A stretch of DNA of 64,000 nucleotides from Gamarada debralockiae (GCA_002803225.1 NXFV01001684.1:16571-80570), one strand, 5' to 3'. Positions 37,258 to 49,858 are shown, numbered from the stretch's first letter. The notes: generated from the sequence alone by a model not told the origin. Numbers and translations are program-made.

Positions 37258-38028
37258 TCAAAGATCTTGATGGAAATTTGGACAGGCGTGGTTGTGGAGG
37301 ACTTGTGAATCTTGTTGACAACTTGGAGAACAATTGCAATTCGATGGGATAACAGCGCTGATACTCGTCGGCGAATGAGATGGCGTGAAGTGTAGCCCTG
37401 GAGTGTCGTACAGCATGAAATCTAGTTGGTCGTCAGGGAATTGACTCCAGAACATATTGGGCGAAGAAAACAGTAACTCTGAGGTAAGAGGTAGCGGATT
37501 GTTTTCAGGAAAGGCGTATGCGGCCTTTGTTGGTGGCGCCTCCGCATTTATCCACCAGAAGGAAGAATCGAGAGGTTCCATTGAGCTACCAGCAGCCACC
37601 ATACCCCCTTCTGAGCAGATTCTATTCCCATCAAGGACGGGATACAGATCGAAAGATTGTCCCAGATCTGGAGTCAGGATTGTTGTATTCCATCCGTGTG
37701 AGGATTCACCGTCTGCTAAATTGACCGAAGGTATGTATAGGAAGGGTGGCCTCGAATCTTGATGGGTTTCGCCGTATATTTGACCCTGCACCTGGGATGA
37801 AGGACCAGACTCGTGGCCATTCCTTGATCTATAACTCTCCGGATCCTTCTTCACTCTCCCCGAGCGAGAAGAGGGGCTATAAATACAATCTATTCCATAG
37901 GTGAGGCATCGCGAGCACATTGGACGGGCTTTGTTGCATTTGATCTTGGTGAGGTAGCAACCATCGCAGGACGCTCTCAGTTTGATCTTGTGAGGATTAG
38001 AATAGCGTTTAGGTTTCGTTGAAGCCAT
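37258..38028 (-). CDS. AflR-type Zn2Cys6 transcription factor, apparently truncated
   Basis: A regulator of about 256 residues from the ATG at 38028 (context TCAATGGCT); an upstream in-frame ATG at 38106 would add 26 residues. The DNA-binding cluster is [20 protein letters not shown] followed by [11 protein letters not shown]: spacing 2-6-6-2-6, as in AflR (aflatoxin) proteins, then the basic YSPSSRSGR linker. The middle is Ser/Pro-rich with aromatic activation-like segments ([22 protein letters not shown]). AflR proteins usually continue another 150 or more residues; here the frame stops soon after LHNHACPNF. It sits between reductase and PKS, divergent from the reductase, so it may regulate the cluster alongside the CMR1-like factor. 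A two-regulator melanin cluster is known, as I recall, from Pestalotiopsis fici. Confidence 0.75.
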   Translation of the reverse strand: MASTKPKRYSNPHKIKLRASCDGCYLTKIKCNKARPMCSRCLTYGIDCIYSPSSRSGRVKKDPESYRSRNGHESGPSSQVQGQIYGETHQDSRPPFLYIPSVNLADGESSHGWNTTILTPDLGQSFDLYPVLDGNRICSEGGMVAAGSSMEPLDSSFWWINAEAPPTKAAYAFPENNPLPLTSELLFSSPNMFWSQFPDDQLDFMLYDTPGLHFTPSHSPTSISAVIPSNCNCSPSCQQDSQVLHNHACPNFHQDL

Positions 38029-38106
38029 TGAAAATCCCGAATTGAAACGAAGATGGGAAGTTGGGGAGGCCTTGCTCAACAAGGACCACACGGAGAATGA
38101 TTTCAA

Positions 38107-39760
38107 TTATATACGTGAGTTGATGGAAATGAGAATGGCCCACATTGAAGGAAGCTAAGAAAAAGGCAGAAACAATTATCAATTGACAATGTGCGATGCT
38201 CCTTGGTGTGTAATGAGACCATATGAAGGCCATGTCTGGATGCAAAGATCTCCTCATCTGTATGGCCTCAATGCGAGATACCCAATTACAACCTTGACGG
38301 GCAAAGACATTTTACGATGTCGAATTGGCCCGTTAAGTAAGTTTTGTGCAACTGTTCTTTTTCCGTTTCCACGGATGTCCGCGACATGTCTGTCGATCCT
38401 GCAGCGTTGAGTAAGAACCAATACGCGGGTAAGGAAGCAAGGGGCCGACCCATTATTCGGTACGGTAGCGAGGCTGCAAGAGTCGTGTCGGTTGATCGGC
38501 TGTGGGTACTGCCATAAAAACGATGATCTTTAGGGCTAGACAGGATGAGATCAACAGGAAGGGTAAAGCAGAGAAAGAACACCCCTGCAGTGACACGGCA
38601 GGGAGTAGTTTTCGCTTCCTAAGAGTTAAGCAACCTGATCCGATGGGACCATGGGGATATGGGAATGTTCGCCTAGGGCAGGATCCTACAATGTTTACAG
38701 TATGTGGTCATAAGTCTGAAAATTGCGAGAATCACACCTAAACTTAGGGTATTCACTTGATATCTCAGCACCCTGAACGAAGGAGTATAGGGCCTAGCTT
38801 CAGGGCTTAAAATTAAATTTACAGTAAAATACTATTTACCGACTCAAAATTCACGATTTATATGATTTTCACAGGCCAAATAGTAGTTTTACGAGTAATT
38901 TTAGTAAAAGTTGAATTTTAAACCAAAATAAGCGAGAAAATCAACTTTTAAAGCTGCCCACTCCTTTTAATCCTTTACTGCGCAATATGGAAAATAATAA
39001 AATACTTTGTCTTAAATAAAACAAACTTTGACTTAATCTTACTAACTCTTTAGCTGGATATATTAATCAGAAATCAGGGGTTGTTGATCACAATACAAAA
39101 GTGGGGCATTTTCGCGAATTTTGGTGGGGTTTTCGAGTTCCGTTCAGACTTATGACTATATACTGTAGGCCGTGCGCTGATCCGGCATAGAGCTAAAACA
39201 GCCCGCGCCTTACTCTGAACACTCTAGCACATTTCACTTACAAGATTACCACCTAAGGCCGATCAAAAATAGTTGTCGGAAGCGCTTAACCGTACATTTC
39301 CCATTCCATGCCTTTATGAGCACCTTGCAAGTTACAGCCTCGCGGCAAGCCTTGCACCTCCCATGATGTAGACTTGGAATTTTCAACGAAATCTGACGCC
39401 AGAAAGTAAAGCGAAGGCGATTCCGTTGCCAGGTTGCATTGGACTTGCGATGGCTACTTAGCCAGTCGCAAACTGCCAGACAAGTTCAATTGTTCTCGGC
39501 CGATCTTTACTTCTCGCGGCCAGGTACTAGTGCAAGGTCTCAGTCCGTCGGGTTGCTGTCGCCCATTAATGTTCCCTTAGCTCCGCGAAGCTCAATGACC
39601 GGGCATGGATAGCGTGGAATTTATCGCAATAATGTCACGCCGTACCAAAAAAAATAATGCGAAGTTTAATATCATTAATCGTGATAAAGAAAACTAGAAT
39701 TGCCAATCTGAACCTGCCAAAAGCCCAAGACTCTACACGCACGGAAGGAAACAATAACAG
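38107..39760. other. Intergenic region with an AT-rich island
   Basis: About 1.65 kb between the AflR-type gene and the end of the PKS gene. 38760-39080 is strongly AT-rich against its surroundings. Within it the arms GGCTTAAAATTAAATTT (about 38805) and, reversed, GGTTTAAAATTCAACTTTT (about 38930) form an imperfect inverted repeat. This looks like debris of a mutated (RIP-like) element. No gene supported. Confidence 0.4.
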
Positions 39761-42700
39761 CTACATCGTTTGCAAAACGGCTTGCTTCATGATTGAACCC
39801 AACATCTTGGCCTTGAAAATTTTTATCAGCTTGATTCTGGGGCAGGAGGCGCAAGAACTTACATAATCGCCTTTCATCATCGAGAAGTGATTGCCTGGCA
39901 TGTGGTGGCATTGAAATTTTTCGAGATTGAGATATCTCTCCCATAAGTTAGGGCCAAAATCTGTCCTGTTGTCGAGTAAAAACTGTGCATGGCCGTATGG
40001 GAATGGATCCGGTCTAGGGTCGGTAGGCAATTTGCAAACACCGTCTTCGCACCAGATTGCCGTGACCATTGGGCATTTGGCTGGATCGATTTTCTCGGCG
40101 GTGTAGCTTGAAAGAGCGACGACAGATGCGGCAAAGTGAGGTAGCAGCCATGACGGGAGCTTAGACAAATCTCCGTCGCCCAACAGTCCGATTGAAGCAA
40201 ACCATCGGTGAAGCGAGGATGGTAGAGGTTCAATGATGTCTGGACAAGGTGAGTCGATAAGTATGAGTTGTTCGACTTGGTCGCCGTTCTTTGTCAGTTG
40301 GTTTACAGCCTCGAAGGCAATAACACCTCCGGCACTCCATCCCGCGAGGAGGTATGGCCCGGAAGGTTGACGTCGCTTGATTTCAGTGATGAAACTTGAT
40401 GCCATTCCAATAACACCAACATTGTACTCCTCAGGGGTTTTCATGTACGGAGAGTTGAGACCCCACACAGCCAGATCAGGCAGCATGTCGGGGATGTCCA
40501 CGTATGAAGTCGCTGATCCACTGCCATCTGGGATAATCCACAGGTGTTTCCGTGCACGTCTCGAATTCCCCTGCAAAAGGACCGATGTCGCGTACCGTAT
40601 CGGCTTTGAAAGAGAATTTTCAATCGGGTTTGTGATGTTGGTTTCAGATTGTTTTCGTGATATCGGCGGAGTTGATTTTGGTGATGGGTGAAGGTCCAAT
40701 GCAGTCTCGATCTCGCGGATAGACGAGTTGACGGTGAGAAGATCGGCAGGCAGTGTGAGTTCAGTCTTCTCGCGAAGCGCACTGAGAACAGAGAGAGCCA
40801 TAAGCGAATCCATTCCGAGCTCCGCCAAGTCAGTTGTGTCCGAAATCTCCTGGACTTCAAAGCCCATCTCGCTTGCAATTGTGGCCCGAATGATTTCCGT
40901 CATACCGGCCCCACTACCTTTGCTCTGAACTGACATGTCATCTTCCAGAGGAGTGGTAGCCTTCGACTCTTCCTCGGAATCCGTTGTCGGATCATTGAGG
41001 GGCGAGCCGGTGGATGTGCTTTCACTAGAGTACGAGTCCGTTCGAGGCTTGCCTTCGAATTTGAGAAGGAAGTTCTTGAACTCTCCAATTGTTGGGTAAT
41101 CCTGGAATTCGTGGGAATGGATATCAATCTCCAACTCATCACGCATCCGTCCGCTGACAGTCAGTGACATCAAAGAGTCACAGCCAAGATCGGTGAAAGC
41201 AATGTTGTCGACCAATTCCTCGATGCCAACACCGATTTCAGCGGCAAGTATGTCGAGGGCTTGAGAGGTGATTGAAACCAACTTCTTGTTGACAGTGACG
41301 ATGTTGTCCATGCTCACTTGCGCAGTGGCTTTCTTACTGGGCTGAGATTGCTTTGTTGATTTGGCCGGCAGTAATGATTGTTTTGCCAGAGGTGGTTGGC
41401 TTGCTGCGGCTGCGCCAACAGGAGGCAACAACATGTTGAGAACCTTTCGTGGAATGCATTGAAACTTCAAGTTCCCAACAACTGCTATAATTCGATCGCC
41501 ATCAAATACCCAAACGTCACCTGCCATGATCTTCCCAGGACGGGGCTGCATTCGCACGTATGACCGGTACGTCTTGTCCTGGCTGAATGGTTCGGCAACT
41601 TGTAGAGACTCCCAGCCGTGAGAGATGTAAACATTCTCTTGAGAGTTGGTGGCGTCGGAGCCATTGACGATGAAACCAGAGATGTGCGCAACGCTGTCGA
41701 TCCAGTATGGACTGCACATGAAGCTGCCATCCTTTTCGGTTGTTTGGAACACAACCTTGGAGGTAGCCTCCATATTCTCACTGTGAAGAACCACTTCTTC
41801 CATTCCTCTGTACTTCTTGTCGTAGTCAACGAGAGCAGCGAATAGCTTGTAGGCCAGACCTCGACCGACCTTGTGTGCATTGCCTTGCTTCTCAGCATCG
41901 CGAAGCCAGTCGATTCGGGATTGGATGAGGTAGGCATTTCGTTCCCATTCAGCGAGGCATTTCTCACTGTTACTAAAAATGACTTGGCAAGTGGCATGCT
42001 CGACTGCGTCCTTTCCGTTACCACTCGAGAACGAAAGGTCCGCATAACCCTTCGCTGTGTTGACTTTGGCACTGAGTCTGAGGATCTGAGACTTCCCGTC
42101 TGGTCTAGCGATCAAACTTTTGGGGACCTCCATGTGTGTGACGTTTATCACAAGGTTCTTCTCATCCGGTCGAACCAACTTGTATGCATAATCGCACAAA
42201 GTCATTGCCATATCAGCGTAAAGCGACTGTCAGATGTGTTAGTAAAGGCTAGCGTAAAGGAGAGTGAAGACTTACAGACGGACAAAGCATGACCCCATTG
42301 ACAAGATGGCCCGACACCACTCCTCGAAGATCCGCTCTCGCCATATCAGACTCGGCTGAGACAGAGACTTCATCACCGCTGATGACTTCGCTTGTGATTT
42401 TGTGCACGCTGGATGTAGATAGTTTTGGTATCTCTTCCACGACTGCGGTCTTTGGAGCCTCAATTCGACCCTTTGTCAAACACCAATCACCATCGTACTG
42501 TATCCAGTAGTTCTTGTCATCAAATGAATAGGTTGGCAGATCCAGTAGGCGAAGGGAGCTGCTGAAGTCGCGATGGTATTCATTCCAGTCAATGGCCAGG
42601 CCGGCAGTATGAAGTGTGCTGAGACCGCGGCTGATAGTCCTGTATGCGCCTTCGTTCCTTCGGAGTGTCGGTGAGCCGATTGTTGCCACGCCAAATGTCG

Positions 42701-45700
42701 CTTTCACCATACCCAAGCACACCGGGTGAGGGCCAACTTCGAGCCAGACAGTGTTCTCGTCAATGACACTAGCACCCTGGGCTGCTACCAAGCCTCCGAG
42801 GAAGTTGACTGGCTCTCGGGCGTGTCTGCGGAGATAGGCAGCGTCGAAGGGTGCATTGGACATGCATCCGAGAAGAGACGAAATGATGGGAATCTTCTCT
42901 GTGCAGAATCGAACAGAGCCAGCAACTCGCTCAAAGTCGTTCAAGATAGGATCAACTTGCCCGGTATGGAAGGCAAAGGGGACCTTGAGTCGGGTGCACT
43001 TGATACCAGTCTGACCCAACTGATCAGCAAGGCTCGATATTTCCTCGACGTCACCCCCAAGAACTGTCTCTCGAGGCCCATTGATGCAAGCAATGTTGAT
43101 AGCGGGGTTGCCACTTATTTTCTCTTTGAGGATGGTAGCGGACTCTTGAACAGCAAGCATGGCGTGAGTCCCAGCTGTGCACTGTTTAACTAGTAGCTGT
43201 GCACGCGTGCCTACCAAGAAAATTGTGTCACTGACGGACAAAACTCCGGCAACATTCAGCGCGGCATATTCTCCCAGGCTGTGGCCAAGCACGACACTTG
43301 GAGTAATACCCCATGAGCCCCATAATCGAGCTAATGCCATCTCAAAAGACACAAGGCCAAGTTGCACTACAACAGGTGAGAGCTGATCGACCTCAGCTGC
43401 GGACCCGTCGATGAGAGAAACAAAGCTGGGGAAGCCGTGAATCTGTGCGATCTTCTCGAATTCGTCGATGCTGTCCTTGAACACAGACAAATTCGCATAC
43501 AACTCCTTGCCCATGGCAGCGTAGTGCGATCCTTGACCAGTGAACAAGAAGGCGACTTTGGGAGCGGTAGGAGGAGCGGGAATGAAGTTCTCATCTAGAC
43601 GCTTGGACATCAGATCAACCTTGATTTGGGAGATCTCGGAACCTGTCACGGAGGCTCGCCAGTTGTATTGGATACGTCGAGCTGTGGTGGTGTATGACAA
43701 GTCGGCAATGGGCGTTTTGGGGTTGAGCTCAATATACTGAGTGAGGCGCTCAATATTCCTGATCAGCGCAGACTTAGACTTTGCAGTTACGGTAACGACG
43801 TGGTCAGAGCGAGGGTCAACCGAAGCAGGGGCATAAACCGGACCCTCTTCTAACAATACACCAGTATTGCCGCCGGCGGCACTGAAGTTGTTGAGAAAGA
43901 TTCGACGGCCACGTCCGGCTTTGCTGGGGAAGGGCGTCTTGCTGAACGCTATATGGACATTGCGATCGGTAAGGTCCTTCGGGAAGCCTTGATTGACCGT
44001 GTTCTTGATGCCAACGTGGGGAGGGATCGCATTCTTCTGCAGCATCAACAAACACTTTACAAGTGCAGTGATTCCAGACGCCGCCTCTCCGTGGCCAACA
44101 TTGGCTTTGACAGCACCCAAGAACAAAGGCTGCTCAGCGTTTCTTCTACGTTCTGCGGCCGCTGGTGCGAAGACGTTGGTTACAGAAAGCATTTCTGTGC
44201 CGTCTCCCGCTTGTGTCCCGGTTCCGTGCATTTCCACGTAGTCGATATCAACGGAATCAATACCGGCTTTGTCAAGGATGCTTTGGTATAATATTTGTTG
44301 AGTTGGACCATGTGGATGAGTGATAGAAATGGCATCGGCAGAATGGTTGGTTGCAGTTCCGAGGATGACACCAAGTACATTGTCCTTGTCTGCGATAGCA
44401 TCATCTAAACGCTTGATAATGACAGTTGCACAAGCATCAGCCCTGCAATATCCATCGGCGTCATTGTCGAACGTCGCACAAGGACCTTTCTTCGACAAGA
44501 ATTGGCCTCGACTCAAGCCGGAAAAAATATCCGGGTTGGTCATACAGGACAGGCCACCAACAACTGCAGTGTCGCAGTCGCCAGCCCACAACGACGTGGC
44601 AGCCAGTTGGATAGCAGCAGCGCTTGACGAACAGGCGGTGTCAATGTTGAAGCTAGGGCCGGAGAAACCGAAATGGTAATTGATTCTACCAGGTCCGAAT
44701 GCTCTTACACCACCGGTAATAAAGTCTGACAATCAAGTTAGCAAATGGATTTCCGGAATGGGACAAGTATTGGTTTTTGAAAACACATACAGGTATCGAC
44801 ATCTTGCGCGGCATTGATCTCTCGCCAATCGTCGCTAGTCTGCCCGTAGAAAGTCCCGATGCGATCGAGTCTAGTTGAGCGTGTTCTATTTGGAACATAA
44901 CCGGACATCTCAAGGGCTTCATATGCAGTAGATAAAGCCATTCTCTGCATAGGGTCCGTTTGGAAGGCCTCTCTTGGAGACATGTTGAAGAACCTGGGGT
45001 CAAATAGACCTGGGTTTTCGATCCAACAACCGAAGGGTGTATGACTGGTGTTTCTCGCTTTTCCTGACTGATCGACGTGGGTATTTATGTCGAAGCGGTC
45101 TTTGGGGACCTCCCTGTGGACATCTAACCCCTTTTCAAGGAGCTCCCACAATTTCTCGTGGCTGGCCGCATCCGGGAACCGCCCAGCCATTCCGACGATA
45201 GCCAGCTTTGGTTTACCCTGTGACCCTTCGTTGTTGATCCATTGGTCTTTTGAGGAGGAGCGTTGCAGAGTGATATCGAGACTCGTTTGGGCCTTTAGCA
45301 TATTAGCCAGGCTGCGAGCGGAATTTGTCGGTCCAAACGGAATCACAAGACACTTTGGACCTCGGAAGTTTTGTGCTCTGACGATGCAGCCATGCAAAAT
45401 CTTCTGGAACTGAAGAGGCTCTGTCAATATTTCGCGAACAACCGAAAGTAGAAGTGTCTTGCAGTCCAGATCCTTGTACCAGGTGCCACTGGTGCAGGAC
45501 ATGATTGGAAACCTCGGTTTGACATTGCTCAGTATACTTGAGAGAGCCGAGTTCTTAAGGTGTAAGACCTTCTCTAGGTCCACATTGTAATGAAGGTGGG
45601 CGCTATGATATGGACCATAGATGGGAAGAGGCATTGGTGTTTTCTCGAAACCTTCCTTTTGGAAGAACGAACTGAGAACTGAAGGCGGGCCGCTAAAGGC

Positions 45701-46450
45701 GATGCTGCCGGAGGTGATGGCGCTGATGTATGGTTGACTTGCTGATGAAGGTGAGAAGCTCTAATCAAACGTTAGGATTGATTTCCGAGACAACGTAGAA
45801 TTAACACTTGCCTCTGTTGCCTGAAAGCTTGCCAAGGCTTCCTTTGCCCTAGATTCAGATATTTCTGGCACAACATATGACCAGCTCTGTGGCACTTCCT
45901 CCACACTCTCGAGCTGTTCTGCTATACCAGTAACATACAGCCCCGTTCGAAAAGCGACCATGACCATCTGCACAGCAATTGGGATCAAGGCTGGAAGAGA
46001 TGGTGCACTGGTGATCGCCATTGCCGCAAAAAGGCCAGTGCACAGGCCCACAAGGCAGCTATCCTGAGGTCTGCTAGTGCCATCTTGTGATGTCACTTCA
46101 TTCCTAATGTATAATTATTAGTTATCAGTCTAAGGGCTTGATATTGAGCTCACTCACTCGATGTAATGGGTGAGTTGGGTGATGCATAACAAAGCACTGT
46201 CCACAGCAGAGTTCTTTGTATTTGAAATATGGTATCTCTCGTTCAATTCCTGGATGGAAGAAAAGATAGGGATTCGTTGACGGTCAATGCTCGACAGACG
46301 ATCGATTTCGGTTTGAAGTGCTGATGAGGTTTGCTCTAAGAAAGACTTCGAAAGTATACCGAGATTTTCTCGGCGAAAGAAGCCCGTCAGACACTCGTAG
46401 GCATTCAGTGACTGGTCCCCGAACAGGAGAAATGCCATATGGTCGGCCAT
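39761..46450 (-). CDS. Non-reducing polyketide synthase, SAT-KS-AT-PT-ACP-ACP-TE (tetrahydroxynaphthalene synthase type)
   Basis: Six exons: 46450-46158, 46103-45812, 45760-44791, 44725-42276, 42226-39863, 39811-39761; 2139 residues. Domains: SAT with GLCTG (Cys119); KS with TACSSS (Cys about 550) and HGTGTQAGD; AT with GHSLGEY (Ser about 1001); PT with His in GHLVNGVML (about 1325) and Asp in YWIDSVAHIS; two ACPs (GCDSLMS about 1684, GMDSLMA about 1805); TE with GWSAGG (about 1961). Order, tandem ACPs and length match melanin synthases (Colletotrichum PKS1, Aspergillus WA group), which make 1,3,6,8-tetrahydroxynaphthalene or a chain-shortened precursor from acetyl/malonyl-CoA. The start ATG has context CAACCATGGCC. 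Intron 2 (45761-45811) appears to be GC-AG; only it keeps phase into SFSPSSASQPY. The last intron (51 bp) has no stop and keeps frame, so retention would be translatable. No catalytic residue is missing. Confidence 0.95.
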
Positions 46451-48088
46451 GGTTGGAAACTGGCCCAAGAATTGCAGGTATGGGAGGGACTTCGACCTTC
46501 CTGGGGAGTGGGCTTCGGGAACTTATACCCCGAGTCATATGAAAAGCGGCACGCAGTCACTGATAGAAGTGTCATTTCGTGCTGGAGAATAGTGAGACAT
46601 TAAGCCACAATCCATTAATAATATGTACAGGTAACATTCCTTTGATTCCTTGACCATTGTAACGGAACTTCCTGTCCACGGCCGAAACAAGCTTGGATCT
46701 TCCTCTGGAAGTGGAGTTCCGTACGAGTGGACCTGTCAACATAGGAAGGTTCCACACTCCCCTTCACGAGACTTTCAGAACAACCTAGTCAGGGAGGATC
46801 TAACGCTAAAACCACACTGGCGCGGATGCTACTATGAATAGATACGGAATACTGGTTTAATCTACTTTGCATTCACTCTAAGTTGTTGTTCGATAGGTGT
46901 TTTTGACATCTTCTGACAAAGCCAAGGCCCATATCAAACAAATATCGGCATGGAGATATTGAGCATCTTGAGCCTCGGCGGAAGGGGATCGGGTATAGTC
47001 TGTCCGCCAAACAAGTTCATACTCACCCAATAATCAAGAAATTGCCAGAGGACCTCAGAAACGACTGGGATTGTTGGAAGCAGCAATCAATTCCAGTCCA
47101 TGGGGTAAGTTTGCTGGAGCCACTCGGACAGCAAAACGAAATCCCTGAACGAGATAACTCTCTACACAGACAACACTAGTGAGCAACTTGTTCAGGAAGC
47201 TTATTCAGCACTCATGCACTCATTGACATGAATGAGGTCTCGGACAAGAATTCAAACAGGAGGTCGGACAGGAGAACGGAGGTCAACCTGTGTAAATCGC
47301 GATTTCTCGTGTTCGCGGATCCATCAGTGGCAAGCATAGCGCGATTTTTGAAAGGCCTCAGGTTTGAAGCAGCCGAGATGCGGCTCAGTCGGTATGTCGC
47401 GCTAATCCTGCAGTGGTGTTGTTGGTGAGTGATGAGGCTAAGTGAGGCGCGTCGTCAAAATTCACATTCGGAAAGAAAGCAATCCTTCCCTAAAGCGGAC
47501 TAGCGTTTGGGGTTGTTTTGGAAAGACTTCTTCCCCATCGGACATCCGAACATCAAAAAAAAAAAACATCGCTACTTACGGAATACTCCCCCTGCGGACT
47601 ATCATACGGACTGTATCTTCCTTTCTTTCCGCAAATGCTACTGTATCAAATCCTCACATTAAGTATTTTCTACGCAGGGGCAAACGGTTGTCCTAGCTCA
47701 CGGTCTCCCGGATTGTTACTCGTTCTCGCGAATCGTGATGCAACGGACGGCATACTTCCTTCTGGGAATAATGGCGCTCACAAGATGTAGCACGTTTCTA
47801 CGCGGATTGAAAGACTCAGCATGTTCCTAGCGCCAATCGATTGCCAATCGTGGTCTTGCAGATGCTACATACCTGTAACTCCAACCCCCGCCTACTGCTG
47901 GGAGTTGGAGGTCTTGCCCACCTCCCGTCTCGTTATTCCACATTGACAATTGGCAACTTTAAGGGCCCTCTATTACGGTGGGTCACATAAGGTAAGATTC
48001 GGCTTGCTGTCCACCTCTGTCTGATCGATGATTTGAGTTTTTACCTCTGTCGTCCGTTATCTCTTTCTCTTCAATCAAAGCATCAACA
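46451..48088. other. Divergent intergenic region between PKS and P450
   Basis: About 1.6 kb shared upstream region. It includes a 13-A tract near 47555 and a small hairpin near 47879-47911 (CTCCAAC...GTTGGAG). No gene supported; short frames on both strands lack family motifs. A shared promoter for PKS and P450 is plausible but unproven. Confidence 0.45.
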
Positions 48089-49858
48089 ATGAGTTCTGCG
48101 TTTGTCCTTCTGGTCCTCCCTTTTTTGCTTGTTTCCTTGTATACATGGTGGAAAGATCCTTATCGTCGAATGCCAGATGGAACTAGAAAGCTGCCAGGAC
48201 CTTGGAGTAAGTTTCTACTCATTTTGAATCAGCACATCTGCTCAAGCAATCCCACTCAGCCCTACCCCTCATCGGCCGCGTTCACGATGTCCCGCCTGAA
48301 CGAACATGGCTTCATTTTTACAAATGGGCTAAACAATTCGGGCCAATCTACCGACACGAGCTCTTCGGCACTACCCACGTCTGGATATCCTCTGGAGATG
48401 TCGCCAAAGATTTGCTCGCCAAGCAAGGATCCATATTTTCCGATCGACCATTGATAAACAATCTGCCAATCAACAAGACCGGCGGCGAGTATCTTCCACT
48501 GCTGGGAGAAAACGGTAAGAAACTTCCTGCTACGATATACAAATACGGTTGCTGATGACTCCAGATATTTGGGTACGCCAAAAAAAGTTCGGGCATCATC
48601 TGATGACCGTCTCGGCTCGAAATGCTCAACACCACTACCCCGTGATCGAAACCAAGCGACTCCTCTACAAGCTCCTCTCCGAACCATCCTCATACCGAAG
48701 TCTCCTGGAAGACCACTCCAGTCGAAATATCTGCCGTCTCGCATGGGGATCACCAGATGCTGCACCAACTCTGCAACGAGTCACTATGGCTCTGCTGAAG
48801 GTCATCTCGCCCACCGGAGCTCTGCCAAACGTTATCTCGCCTCTGGCTCTTTTACCCGAGACGATATCGCCCTGGAAAAAATACGAGAAGGAGCGGTATG
48901 CAGAAGAGCGATCATTTTTCCTCGAGCAGCTTGCTAAAGTTCGCAAGGACTGGGTGCAAGGGACGGCCAAGCCATGTTACATGAAAATGTTCTTCGAATG
49001 GCAAGAGAAAACCCCGGTCGATGACTTAGAGGGAGCTTACCAAGTGGGGATGATGGCTATTGCTGGTGCTTTAACACTTGCTAGTCCGATGATGAGCTTT
49101 GTTCTGGCAATGATTTTGCATCCTGGGTGGCTGCTCAAAGTTCAAGAGGAGGTCGATCGGGTGTGTGGCGATCGGTTACCTGAGATGAAGGATATGGAGA
49201 GCTTGCCAGTTTTGAGAGCTGTGGTCAAGGAGGTTTTAAGGTGGAGACCTCCTGTTCCTACTGGTATGCCAATGACTCGAAACTACGTACATCATTCTGA
49301 CCACGTGACAGGAATCCCACACGCATCGACAAAGGACTATGTATACAATGGGTACTTCATCCCAGCTGGATCTACAATTCATGCAATGGAGTGGTATGTC
49401 ATCTTTGGCAAATGAGCTCTCCTTCTTTCCGTTTTACTTTCTCACGTGATGATAGGGGCATCACCCGCGATCCAAAAATATACCCAAATGCAGACTGGTT
49501 CATCCCTGACCGTTGGCTGAATCCCGCCTATCCATCTTACCGCGAACCTCTCACCACCTATCCACGACTCGAAGGACACTCTCAATTCGGATACGGCCGA
49601 CGAGTCTGCATGGGCGTTGATATCGTCAGCCACGAACTGTTCCTGGTCTGCGGTGCTCTTGCCTGGGCCTACAATTTGAAGAAGAAGATTGGTGAGGACG
49701 GAAGAGAAATGGTACCTAAGGATATGGAATACTCGAGTCTGCTGATCGCGAAGCCAGATTGGTTTGAGTTCGATCTGACCGTGCGGGATGAGAAGAAGAA
49801 GGAGAAGATAGTGGGAATGTGGGAGGATGCTGCTATAGAGGAGGGAATTGCGATCTAG
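48089..49858 (+). CDS. Cytochrome P450 monooxygenase (CYP64/OrdA-like)
   Basis: Exons 48089-48206, 48260-48514, 48565-49393 and 49456-49858 give 534 residues. A hydrophobic N-terminal anchor (VLLVLPFLLVSLYTWW) places it on the ER membrane, followed by LPGPWTLPLIGRVHD. The ExxR motif is KEVLRWRPP; the heme loop is FGYGRRVCMG with the ligand Cys. In the I helix the usual (A/G)Gx(D/E)T reads AGALT, so the acid of the acid-alcohol pair is Leu; the Thr remains. The PxxPLIGxVHD...HFYKWAKQFGPIYRH region resembles fungal P450s near O-methylsterigmatocystin oxidoreductase. It is divergent from the PKS and could modify its product, but DHN-melanin synthesis does not need a P450, so it may be an extra cluster member or an unrelated neighbour. 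Confidence 0.88.

Noticed and set aside
47550..47570. Poly-A tract as a retroelement end
   Set aside because: No target-site duplication or coding remnants nearby; a simple homopolymer is enough.
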